Shown here one piece after another: positions 11,283 through 20,459 of a stretch of DNA of 64,000 nucleotides; within the stretch, counting starts at the first letter, position 1, and every line of letters starts with the position of its first letter. Source of the stretch: Amorphophallus konjac (taxonomy: Eukaryota; Streptophyta; Magnoliopsida; Alismatales; Araceae); contig CM040117.1 in NCBI GenBank assembly GCA_022559845.1, positions 11,804,856 through 11,868,855 on the forward strand. Direction: 5' to 3'. The translations under genes and the position numbers were made by a program. The notes beneath the pieces were generated by a model, which had not been told where the DNA came from, searched no databases, and was given only the letters and a program-made list of their open reading frames with translations.

Positions 11283-13772
11283 TTGCAGATATGTCTTGAA
11301 GCCAGGGGGAGCAAATGGTACCTAGACAGCTGTTGTTCAAGGCATATAACAGGGGACAAGAGGGTGTTCTCTACGCTACAAGATAAGGATGGAGGTTCAG
11401 TTGCCTTTGGAGGAAAAGACAAAGGTAAAATCATCGGGATCGGTAACATAGGTAAAAATTCTAAAACCTTAATTAAAAATATAATTTTGGTAAAGTGTTT
11501 GAATCATAATGTTTTAAGCATAAGCCAATTGTGTGACAAAGGTTTTAAGATTGTATTTGATGAATCACATTGCCTCGTCATGAATAAAAGCACTAGTGAA
11601 ATCGGGTTAATCGGTAAGAGGAATAACAATGTATACTCTATTGATTTTGATGATATTTCCGGTGATGATGTGTGCTTGGTAGTAAACAACCATGATAATG
11701 CATGGCTATGGCATCGAAGACTAGGTCATGCTAGTTTTGGAGTAATCTCCAAATTGTCTAGACATGACTTGGTGAATGATTTGCCAAAGTTAAAATTTGA
11801 AAGTGATAAAATCTGTGAGGCTTGCACAAGAGGCAAGCAAACTCGCATCTCTTTCAAAAATAAGAACATTATTTCTACCGCTCGGCCTTTAGAACTGTTG
11901 CACCTTGATCTCTTTGGTCCGACTAGGACATCCAGCCTAGGAGGAAAATCTTATGGATTTGTGATTGTTGATGATTACTCCAAAATCACATGGGTATTAT
12001 TCTTAGCCAATAAAAGTGATGCCTTGATAGAGTTTCAAGTATTTTACAGGAAAATCCAGAATGATAAACGATATCTCATCACCATAATTCAAAGTGATCA
12101 TGGTGGTGAGTTTGAAAATCATGAATTCAGTAATTTTTGCAAGGAGAAGGGATACACACATAACTTCTCATCACCAAGGACGCCTCAGCAAAATGGTGTA
12201 GTGGAGAAGAAAAATAGAACCTTAATAGACATGGCACAGACCATATTAAGTGAGAACTCCCTACCAAAATACTTTTGGGCTGAGACGGTAAGTACATCAT
12301 GTTATATCATCAACAGAGCAATGGTAAGGCCCATTTTGAAGAAAACTCCATACGAGCTCTACAAGGGTAAGAAATCAAACATTTCCTATCTTAAACCCTT
12401 TGGATGCCCTTGCTTCATCCTGAATAATGGTAAATCTAATCTAGGTAAGTTTGATGAAAAGAATGATAAAGAAATCTTCCTAGGTTATGCATTAAACTCT
12501 AGAGCTTACAGACTATTTAATAAAAGGACTTTGGTTGTCGAAGAAAGTCCTCATGTTATTTTTGATGAATCTAAATTAAAACTGACCAATCAATCGATTC
12601 CAATCTCGGATGCAGATGAAGCTCTTAGAAATTCAAATGATGCTGGACCATCCAAAGCTAAGGATGAATCAACTGAAGGAACTTCTAGTAAGGATGAAAA
12701 TGATGAAGATACTTCAATTGAAACACTTCAAGAACAACTATTGCAACACTCTGACTTGCCTAGAGCTTCAACATACTTGAAAGATCACCCCGCTAAAAAT
12801 ATCATCGGTAATCCTGAAGATGGGGTAAGAACTAGATCTTCATTAAAGCATGTGGAAGAAGAGGATTTAATGACCTTTATCTCACAAGAAGAGCCTAAGG
12901 ATATTCATGAAGCTCTTCAAAAGGGATCCTGGATTCAGGCTATGCACGAAGAACTACACCAGTTCGAAAGAAACGAAGTGTGGTCTCTCGTGCCGCATCC
13001 CAAGAATCATCCCATAATTGGAACCCGTTGGGTTTTCAGAAACAAACTAAATGACACGGGATTGGTTGTCAAGAACAAGGCCTGACTTGTAGCCAAAGGG
13101 TATAGCTAGGAGATGGACATTGATTTTGATGAGTCTTTTGCACCGGTTGCTAGATTAGAAGCAGTCCGGATTCTATTGTCCTATGCTTGCTCTTTTAACT
13201 TCAGATTATTTCAGATGGATGTTAAATCTGCCTTTCTTAACGGGTACATCAAAGAGGATATTTTTGTAAAATAACATCTAGGTTTTGAAGACCCAAAATA
13301 TCCACAACATGTGTACAAGCTGTAAAAAACCTTGTACGGATTAAAGCAAGCACCAAGGGCTTGGTATGAAAGACTCACCTCATTCCTAATTAAAAATGGT
13401 TTCAAAAAAGGTAAGGTTGACCAAACACTCTTCACGAGAAAGTCAGGTAAAGACATATTAGTAGTTCAAGTGTATGTTGATGATATAATTTTTGGAGCTA
13501 CTAAGAATACATTATGTGATGAATTTGCAAAAATAATGCAAGGAGAATTTGAGATGAGCTTAATGGGTGAACTTATATTCTTTCTTGGATTACAGGTTAA
13601 ACAAACGTCAGAGGGCATCTTCATAAATCAAGCCAAATATATCTTGGAGCTGTTGAAGAAATATGGGATGGTAGAAGCAAAGCCCATGTCAACTCCGATG
13701 GCCACAACCGCAAAGTTAGATAAAGATGAAAAGGGTGAAACAGTAGATTCTACATTATTTCGAGGTATGATT
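11283..13772 (+). pseudogene. copia-1 pol: protease, integrase and partial reverse transcriptase
   Basis: The frame opens through 13083 and then continues with stops. The protease motif near 11310 reads WYLDSCCSRH, where the usual active-site triplet is D-S-G, so Gly is Cys here. The integrase zinc-binding motif (HRRLGHAS ... CEACTRGKQ) is near 11710-11835. Core residues sit in HLDLFGPT and QSDHGGEFEN, and the Glu in TPQQNGVVEKKNR. Reverse transcriptase has [18 protein letters not shown] and the YVDDI active site near 13474. Stops near 13083, 13107, 13272 and 13324 are all explainable by C-to-T change. Sequence homology ends at about 13772. Confidence 0.9.
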
Positions 13773-13912
13773 TTTTTGGATTTTAAAATATATGGTTTTT
13801 TTAGATTTTGAAATATATGATTTTTCTAGATTTTGAAATATATGATATTTTTTTTAAAATATCTGATTTTTTTGTATTTTGAAATATATGATTTTTTTTG
13901 TAATTTAGAAGC
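13772..13912. repeat. AT-rich minisatellite at the copia-1 breakpoint
   Basis: About five imperfect units of roughly 27 bp have the form GATTTTTT-GATTTTGAAATATAT. They begin exactly where copia-1 homology is lost. Confidence 0.75.
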
Positions 13913-14084
13913 TAATTCCATCCTGACAACAAGAGCCCTACCTGCATCACTAGGAATCTCCTGAAGTTGGCGTGCTTTTAAGGTGACAATCCCTGGCCAG
14001 GGCCAATCTGTATGACGGTGCTTCTACCGAGGCCATACCTAGGGTACTGTCTGGTCCTAAAAGAAAAAAGAATTCAGGGGGTAA
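13913..14084 (-). mobile_element. Probable fragment of the Tat-type element interrupted by CACTA-2
   Basis: This is the sequence immediately left of the CACTA-2 insertion. It would have been continuous with 47730-47781 and then with 61204 onward before CACTA-2 and the Tekay element arrived. Its minus strand has a short open, coding-like stretch but no domain I recognise. Assignment to the Tat element rests on contiguity only. Confidence 0.35.
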
Positions 14085-14460
14085 CACTACAAGAAAAATG
14101 GGAAATACCGACGGTATTTTTCGACTGAAAATTTTTCGTCGACAATACGTCGGAATGTTTTATCTTTCTGACATAAATATATTGCGTCAAAAAGTCTTCG
14201 GTAATTATCGACTATTTTTTGACATAATATTTTTGTCGGAAATACGTCCGAAACTTTCGATAGAAAAAATTAACGTCAAAATTAACGTCGAATATTTTGG
14301 ATGTATCTCAGACAAACTTCGGTGTCATCGAAAATAAATAAATGCAGTTTAAAATACATGAATAGTTTATGACGCATAAATTTAAGGTCGAATATTTTTC
14401 GGAAACTTGTCGACGTATCTCCAACAAACCTTTATCCGCCGAAAAATTTTGATAAATAAT
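14085..14460. repeat. CACTA-2 left terminal inverted repeat and subterminal region
   Basis: After the CACTACAAG end, words such as CGTCGG, CCGACGG, CGTCGA and CCGAAA recur in both orientations to about 14460. This matches the right subterminal zone in style. Confidence 0.85.
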
Positions 14461-15095
14461 TAAATAGTTTCCACCCTTTTTATTGTTAATAAATATTATT
14501 ATATTGTTATATTTATTAATTAGCACTTTTATGGTTTTTTGTCAGTTTTGTAATTGTTTTATGGTTATTGGCAAGTGGACCAATGGGAATTCAGAAAAAT
14601 AAAAGATTTTATCCACTTGAATTCCCTTTGTTGTTGCTTGAGTCACCTTCTTCTCGTAGACACACGATAGCCATCCTGGTTTTTCTGTCTATACGTGATT
14701 TTCACTTCTTCTTTCTGTTGCAAGAGGGAAATTGAGCAAGTTCAAATACGTTAAACACACTACATTATAATAATTTGTAGCACATATACTATTAGGCCCA
14801 GTTTGTTCAGCAATTGTCAAATATTTAGAATCCTTTAAGAACCCACGACCTACCAACATGTCCCTCAACCTTGCATTCTGAAGATTTTGTTCAGCAGCAG
14901 TGACCTTCTATTAGACTTTTATCATTATTATATTAATTGAATATCATTTTCATGGTTTGTCAGAAAGTCATGTATTTATTGAATATCATTTTTATGAATT
15001 TTTATTTTTATTATAGTTATTTTCTCCTTTGGGTTCACCTTCCGTATGTGAGAGCAGTAGAGTAAAATGTATGATGAGGGTGATGAATGCATATT
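14461..15095. other. AT-rich stretch with no recognised feature
   Basis: No coding domain, repeat array or terminal structure was seen here. It links the left subterminal zone to the first GTGACAAAT cluster. Confidence 0.5.
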
Positions 15096-15096
15096 A

Positions 15097-16225
15097 TTGG
15101 TGACAAATAGATTGACAGAGGCAACAAATACACATTAGGGGTGACAAATAGGTTAACAGGGGCGACAAATGCGTATGATGGACGACAAAAGGCTCTTAAC
15201 AGTGAAGAATGCACAAAGACGACGTCTCCCAGGAGCAATGACGACGGCTACTGCATGCTAAAAGTGAAAAATACCTATTAGTGGTGACAAATATATCAAC
15301 AAGGGGACAAATGGGCATGAAGGGTGACAAATAGATCTAGCGATGAACTATGAGCATGAAGATAAGCCCTACTAATATTAGAACCATCGACAAACCCTGC
15401 TACTTATAGGGGAAGAACTCAGCGTCGTAAAGGTAATCCCTATCTGCGATGGATGTTACGTCCTCTTTGGGACGGAACCTGTCAAGTTGGAGGTTCGTCC
15501 CCCCCTTGTTACAAAACAGGTGATCCACCTTCGCCAAGGCGTCCCGCCACCCTTACAGGTACCCCTGCTTGTATTCCTCCGAAACATCACCACCGCTGCT
15601 TTCCCTTGATGGCTGGTCCGGCACCGGCAGGGCTTCCTTTCGGAAGCATAACCGTTTTTAGGAAACCTTCTGTGACAAAGAATCTGACTTCTCAGACGAC
15701 ATCTTCACGAGAGTGTCTTTGAGACAACCAAAGGAACTCATGATGTCCTTCGTGTTCCCCGCAAAGTCTCTATTTATAAAAAGGAGATGAAATCCCCAGA
15801 GCCCAGAGGGCAAAAGAGTGTCCGTGCCTCCCCAACTTTATGGAAATCGAAGCGACGGGACCGCGAAGATCATTTCATCTCCCCCAACATTTCTGACTCT
15901 CGGTCCTTCATTTTTGCCGGTCATGAGATCACTTGGATCGAGGCTCCTTTCATCCAGTTACATCAACCACATAGCAGACGAGAGGCCGGAGAGAGATACT
16001 ACAACGGCTAACACCGCATAGTGGTGACAAATAGTCATCAGTGGTGACAAATAGGCTTCAAGGCTGACAAATGTCTCGTAAGGGTGATAAATCGATAACA
16101 GAAGTAACAATATGTGATGAAGTGAAACAAAGACGACGCCTAACGAGCAATAAGGGTGACAAATAGCTCGTTATGATGATACATAACAATTAGAGGTGAC
16201 AAATGTTCTATAACATTGACAAATA
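15097..16225 (+). repeat. GTGACAAAT motif cluster A (forward)
   Basis: Exact copies of GTGACAAAT start at about 15100, 15141, 15284, 15324, 16024, 16044, 16156 and 16196. Variants (CGACAAAT, GGGACAAAT, CTGACAAAT, TTGACAAAT) lie between them. Most copies are extended to GGGTGACAAATAG or GGTGACAAATG. The cluster is noncoding. Confidence 0.85.
15449..15665 (-). pseudogene. Coding-like fragment of unknown function
   Basis: The minus strand reads as a protein-like stretch containing EEYKQGY, GWRDALAKVDHLF, RFRPKEDV and DRDYLYDAEFF. It is open for about 70 codons apart from one TAA. It sits between motif clusters and is more GC-rich than its surroundings. I do not recognise the family. It may be a captured gene piece or a retroelement gag fragment. 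Confidence 0.3.
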
Positions 16226-16379
16226 TCTCATAGCAGTGAAACATGAGTAAACTCAAGTTCGTTTGAAGGATTTAACTGTGTCCTAGCGATCCTAACTCTA
16301 CCAACACGAATCTGAAGCTTTCCTAATCATCAAACGACACTGATTAAACTCTACCTGTCTTTCTAACTCGATCTGCCTT

Positions 16380-16620
16380 TCATATGTTCAGACCTAAAAT
16401 TGCACATATGCTCAGATCTAAAATTGCACATATGCTCAGACCTTAGTGTGCGCTCATGCACATATGCTCAGACCTTAGTGTGCAACAGTGACAATGTGCA
16501 CCGACCTGGAGACCTTTGCATACAGCAATTTGTTCATGTGCACTGACCTGAAATGCAACAATGAACATGTGCACCGAACTTATGTGCTTACATGCAGACA
16601 TGCACTGACCTCCATATGAG
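16380..16620 (-). repeat. Short tandem motifs: CATATGCTCAGACCT and CATGTGCACCGACCT series
   Basis: Near 16380-16480 a roughly 30-bp unit containing GCACATATGCTCAGA(C/T)CT repeats about four times. From 16480 to 16620 it gives way to TGTGCACCGACCT variants. The latter are the reverse complement of the array at 20460-20720. Confidence 0.75.
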
Positions 16621-16624
16621 TTCC

Positions 16625-16840
16625 AGGAGTCACCATTTTTTCTGTTTGTTAATGCCCCCCCTCTCTCTCTCTCGCTCTGTCTCTTTCATTTGTCACCACT
16701 ACAGGATATTTTTCATGTTTAGACACCCACTTATTATCCTTAGAAGCTATTTGTCACCCTTATGACCTATTTGTTACCCTTGTGACGTATTCCTTACCCT
16801 TGGAAGCCATTTGTTTTTCCCTCATCCCCTGCTTTTCCTC
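16625..16840 (-). repeat. Direct repeat R2, copy 1, with reverse GTGACAAAT motifs
   Basis: It starts AGGAGTCACCATTTTTTCTG, contains a (CT)n run, and carries ATTTGTCAC at 16688 and 16749. A second, longer copy starts at 17364, offset 739 bp. It has the same order of CT run, TTAGACACCC and TATTTGTCACCCTTA. Confidence 0.8.
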
Positions 16841-17363
16841 CGGTGTGTAATAAATAATAAAAATAAATATAAATATATCAATAGTTTAGCTGGATAATAT
16901 TTGAATTCGAATCCGTATTAATTAGAGGATAATATTCTAAATAGTATTTATTTTTTCAGATACTGATAATATTCAAATTTGAATCGGAGCAGAAACGAAT
17001 ATTATAATATTCGTTTCATAAGTTATGCAATCGTAATATTATATTATATATCATATGATATATATATATGTAAATAATATATTATAAAATATAATTTTTC
17101 TAATATAAAATATAAATAATATGATAAGATGGAAGATTGTTACACTTCCCGAAACTATTTATCAATTTAAATTAAAACCAGCATTTAGTTGGGAGAGACA
17201 ATTCGTCTTCTATCGACTTTAGGTCTTCCACTGCCTTTAGTAAAATTAAAACCAGTCTTTAGTTCGGAGAGACACTTCGTCTTCCACCGACTTTAGTTCT
17301 TCCACTGCAGGACTGCAGGAGTAGTTGGCAGCACCAGGACTGCAGGAGGATGAGACGTGTGCA
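16841..17363. other. AT-rich spacer with a 74-bp duplication
   Basis: The segment is AT-rich to about 17140, with TATATAT runs near 17040-17120. Two tandem copies of a roughly 74-bp unit follow (starts near 17170 and 17244), containing GGAGAGACA(A/C)TTCGTCTTC. No gene was seen. Confidence 0.6.
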
Positions 17364-17630
17364 AGGAGCCACCATTTTTTCTGTTTGTTAATGCCTCCCC
17401 CCCTCTCTCTCTCTCTCTCTCTCTCGCTCTGTCTCTTTCATTGGTCACCACTATAGGTTATTTTTCACGTTTAGACACCCATTTATTACCCTTAGAAGCT
17501 ATTTGTCACCCTTAGGACCTATTTGTAACCCTTAGAAACATTTGTCACCCTTACGACCTATTTGTCACCCTTGCGACCTATTTCTTACCCTTAGAAGCCA
17601 TTTGTTTTTCGCCCATCCCTTGCTTCCCCC
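17364..17630 (-). repeat. Direct repeat R2, copy 2, with reverse GTGACAAAT motifs (cluster B)
   Basis: This is the second copy of the 16625-16840 repeat. It has an extended (CT)n run and ATTTGTCAC at about 17501, 17540 and 17560, so the motif number differs between copies. It leads directly into a GC-rich stretch (17630-17920) that resembles a 5' leader. Confidence 0.8.
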
Positions 17631-17920
17631 CCCTCGCCGCAGACCATCGCCACCTTGTCCCCGTGTGCCCACGGGTGCCCTGCGCACCCTCCCTCTCCTC
17701 CGCGAACCAGCACCGCCGTGAGTGCCGACCAGCCCACCGTCACGCTCCCCCTTGCACCCACGCCGGTAGAGAACCGCTGCCCCTCCGGTGCCGTGCCGTG
17801 GCAACCCACAGGTGTTCCTGTCGGACCCGCCCACCGGCTGCCGTGTAGCTCGGCTGCAGCTACCGTCGCCGGCCGCCCATCGCCATTCCGCCACCGTCGC
17901 CCGCGCAGGGCCTCCATAAC
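17630..17920. other. GC-rich leader-like stretch upstream of the DRD1-like hairpin
   Basis: The stretch is strongly C- and G-rich, unlike its AT-rich surroundings, and open in several frames without domain similarity. Overlapping ORFs on both strands are probably composition artefacts. It lies just upstream of the inverted repeat and could be a captured promoter or 5' UTR. Confidence 0.35.
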
Positions 17921-18066
17921 ATCACATCCAAGCTGTGACTGTCATGATTCCTAATTTCATCTCAGTTCACATGTTGGATGTATTTATATTTTGTTTAATA
18001 TATTTTTTCAGGATGTTAAAAATTGGAGAATGCTGTCGAAATTTTTTAAGGGAGATGCTGTCGAAA

Positions 18067-18394
18067 TTTTTTAGAATACTCGCTCCATTCAAACCACAAT
18101 GTTGAAATAAGCTATTTTCTGAAGCAAGTATCATGATCTCTCTTTTCCGGAGAATCGGCAGCGACCAGCCTATATGTGTAAACCTTCCTCGTCTGTCCTG
18201 GTCTAAAAGCAGGACCAATGGCTTGGCGAGGTACCAAAGCTATTGTTTGTGCTTTTAGACCAGGACAGACGAGGAAGGTTTACACATACAGGCTGGTCGC
18301 TGCCGATTCTCCGGAAGAGAGAGATCATGATACTTCCTTCAGAAAAGAGCTTATTTCAAAATTGTGGTTTGAATGGAGCGAGTATTCTAAAAAA
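18067..18394 (+). repeat. Inverted repeat of a DRD1-like SNF2 helicase fragment (hairpin)
   Basis: The left arm 18067-18211 and right arm 18250-18394 are reverse complements with 5 differences in 145 positions, by eye. The loop is 38 nt. The right arm plus the end of the loop read in frame on the plus strand as a SNF2 helicase C-terminal piece. It has the motif VI context [11 protein letters not shown], then [19 protein letters not shown], then [12 protein letters not shown]. This combination matches my recollection of the plant-specific DRD1/CHR34-35 remodellers used in RNA-directed DNA methylation. The left arm keeps Cys in HDTCFRK but has a TAG stop. Only about 50 residues are represented, so no remodeller protein is made. 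A transcript would fold into a long near-perfect hairpin. Confidence 0.85.
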
Positions 18395-18404
18395 ATGTTG
18401 TCTC

Positions 18405-18640
18405 AGGTGACACTGCAGAGTTGGTTGTTGGGCAAGAGGAGTCGTCTGAGAGAGGGGATTCTTCTACAACTGGTGATGGCGGAGGATGATCCAATGGATA
18501 TCTATTGATTTGTAATTGTAATTGTAAAAAATGACACATTTGAATTAATGTAATTGTAATTTATTTTATTCATTGATTTATATGTTGTGTGGATTACATC
18601 GGGGGATGTGTGTTTTATGTTGAGTTGTGTAGGTTGTGTA
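18405..18640 (+). pseudogene. CACTA-derived terminal coding and 3'-UTR fragment joined to the hairpin
   Basis: 18408-18440 matches the DUF4216 tail of TNP2 near 41820 (GTGACACTG-AGAGTTGGTTG). 18440-18460 matches the piece near 41940 (TTGGGCA-GAGGAGTC). The segment from GAGGATGAT to ATCT-TTGATT resembles the last CACTA exon near 46700-46725. The following AT-rich part, including GTGTTTTATGTTGAGTTG, matches the 3' UTR near 46740-46900. It is a rearranged fusion of CACTA gene ends placed directly after the inverted repeat. Confidence 0.7.
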
Positions 18641-18729
18641 TAAATGGATAACATAAGTTAGTGGTTTGATGGATAACAGAAGGAAAAGGTTTGTTTTGTA
18701 GCGAAACAAAGTCGACGGCTGGCTAGCGA

Positions 18730-18940
18730 TAAGAGTGACAAATAGATGTTCGGAGTGACAAATAGCCGGTAGTAGTGACAAATAACTCTGAAACGGTGAC
18801 AAATAGCTCGTGGCAGTGAAACTTGAAGAAACTCAAGTTCGTATGAAGGGTTTAACCATGTATTGGTTTTCTAACTCTACCAACACGGATCTAAAGCTTT
18901 CCTAGTCATCAAACGACGCTGATTAAACTCATGTGTGATG
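18730..18940 (+). repeat. GTGACAAAT motif cluster C and direct repeat R1, copy 2
   Basis: Exact motifs start at about 18735, 18755, 18775 and 18796, at a spacing near 20 bp. From about 18775 to 18935 the sequence repeats 16196-16353: AACTCAAGTTCGT-TGAAGG, CTAACTCTACCAACACG, CATCAAACGAC-CTGATTAAACTC. R1 is a direct repeat of about 155 bp. Confidence 0.8.
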
Positions 18941-19031
18941 AAGAAATGAGATTTACCTCCAGTTCTACTAATTTACAGTGGGATCAAGCCAAGTCGTTGA
19001 CAATGAGTAAAATGTCAAGTACATCATTTTT

Positions 19032-19397
19032 CTACACAAACAACAGTAATAACAAAGCAACTAATATGAAAAGGAGCAACACTACTAGAGTACCTAATAG
19101 AACAACAACAATACAAGGCACATTTGACATTTGTGTAGTCATCTGCTGGCGTAGTGCCTGGTTCCTTGAATCATAGTTAGGTCCGGGACTTGCATGATAT
19201 GTAAGTTGAGGATGATTAACATATGCATGGCTGCTATTGCCAACCCCATTTATAGCAGCATGTGCTTCCTCTACCGAGTGAAAACCCTTATAACGAGCTC
19301 TAGGGTATCCATTCACTTGGACAAAGCATTAGGGCCAACTATAATATACACCTGGTTCGCGACCAACCCACACTACATAGCATTTATACGTTGCCAT
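19032..19397 (-). pseudogene. Tail-anchored RNase H1-type hybrid-binding (viroplasmin-like) domain protein, one stop
   Basis: The frame starts at 19397 and runs to a stop at 19032, about 121 codons. The N-terminus MATYKCYVVWVGREPGVY and the later QVNGYPRARYKGFHSVEEA form the fold shared by the RNA:DNA hybrid-binding domain of RNase H1 and the Cauli_VI family (PF01693). The C-terminal 27 residues are almost all V, L, I, F and A, a single membrane segment at the very end. That implies a tail anchor. One TAA (near 19331) interrupts the domain where a Glu would be usual; the rest is open. No RNase H catalytic domain follows. It may be a captured host exon or an accessory gene of CACTA-2. Confidence 0.6.
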
Positions 19398-19880
19398 TTT
19401 CTGAACCTCAATTCCTTGACGAATTAAAAAAAGGAAGAGGGCATCTGCAGCAGGAACTAATGACGACAAGGTACCGAGAGGAGGATGCAGAGGAGACGGA
19501 CGGGATTGGTGTGTCGATTTAACACATTGCTGCAATGGAGGTGGTAACACAGTCCCTCGGAAGCAGAAAAAAGGGGTACGTCAGGAACCCTAGCTGAACG
19601 ATCGTCGATCGATCAGAGCGTATTGCAGAGATGATTGGACAAGGGAGGGTATAGGCGTAAGTAGGTTCCCCAACCACCCTTCTGACGTTGCAATCTACCG
19701 TGACGATCGCCGTTGACGTTGGCCCCGGGAACGCACATCCACAGTGAAGCGGCAGCGAGAGTGCGATGGCGGAGCACGGCGTCGAGGGTTTCATGAGTGG
19801 AGAAAAGAGGATAAGGGTGTTACGTAACCCACATGGGGTACCCCGGTTTATACCACAGTTTGACGACAGGTCAGTGGCGA
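19398..19880 (-). other. Upstream region of the hybrid-binding ORF
   Basis: The minus strand is open in a 91-codon frame (19794-19519) without a recognised domain and with mixed composition. It most likely represents a 5' leader or promoter captured with the gene. No clear TATA element could be assigned. Confidence 0.3.
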
Positions 19881-19889
19881 CGGGGAGTA

Positions 19890-20455
19890 TAACGGTGACA
19901 AATAGTTGTCTAGTGCTGACAAATGTCCGATAGCAATGACAAATAACTGCGTAAGTCTGAAAAATAGCTTGCAGCGTTTAAATTGTGAAAACCTCAACGT
20001 CGACGCATGAAGCAAAGCCAGTGGATAAGGGTGCAAATACCCTATCAGTGGCGATAACTGGATCTACGTAGTAGCCAAAGACACTGGTAAGGGTGAAAAA
20101 TATATTCTAGAGCTAACAAATGAAAAGCAGAAGGAGCTGAAAGAAGGAGTCAAGTTCACAGGAGGATAAAAATATGAATAGTGTATCAAGTGTTTCTACA
20201 GCAATCAGAAGAACAACGAAGGGATTTGGTCAATACCAAGATAGTCAATGTTGAAATTTATAGGTCAACGCAAGTCAAAGGTCAATGAATAGACTAGTCA
20301 CCACTATGCTCCCCAGACAAAGCCAAGCTCGTAATGAAGAGAAGAGAAGGCAATGGCTGCTCATGTAGTCATGTGCTAAGAGTGATAAATATGTGGTAAG
20401 GGTGACAAATGGCACTTTAGTGGTAACAAATGCACAACTAGCGGTGACAAATGGC
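19890..20455 (+). repeat. GTGACAAAT motif cluster D
   Basis: Exact copies start near 19895, 20402 and 20444. Variants CTGACAAAT, ATGACAAAT, GTGATAAAT and GTAACAAAT lie between them. All are forward. Confidence 0.75.
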
Positions 20456-20459
20456 TAAG

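Larger units (their letters stand above)
7951..13772 (+). mobile_element. copia-1: 3'-truncated SIRE/Maximus-type Ty1/copia retrotransposon
   Basis: The order is LTR, tRNA-Met primer site, gag, then pol with protease, integrase and reverse transcriptase, which defines Ty1/copia. The long gag with a GH(S)xxxPPYFDGSNYxYWK-type start resembles the SIRE/Maximus clade. The element stops inside pol just after the FRGM motif of RNase H-proximal RT, so RNase H, the polypurine tract and the 3' LTR are missing. Gag and pol lie in one frame from 9438 to the break, interrupted only by stop codons. Confidence 0.9.

Noticed and set aside
16690..16710. CACTACAGGATATT as a possible further CACTA terminus
   Set aside because: It diverges from CACTACAAGAAAA after seven bases and has no subterminal CGACG array or partner end.
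17565..17954. ORFs of about 100 codons on both strands in the GC-rich block
   Set aside because: They are open on both strands because stop codons are rare in such GC-rich DNA. No domain was recognised.
19032..19397. Possible endogenous caulimovirus insertion, because of the viroplasmin-like domain
   Set aside because: No movement protein, coat protein or caulimovirus reverse transcriptase is nearby. The domain alone is shared with cellular RNase H1, and the hydrophobic tail is not a caulimovirus feature.
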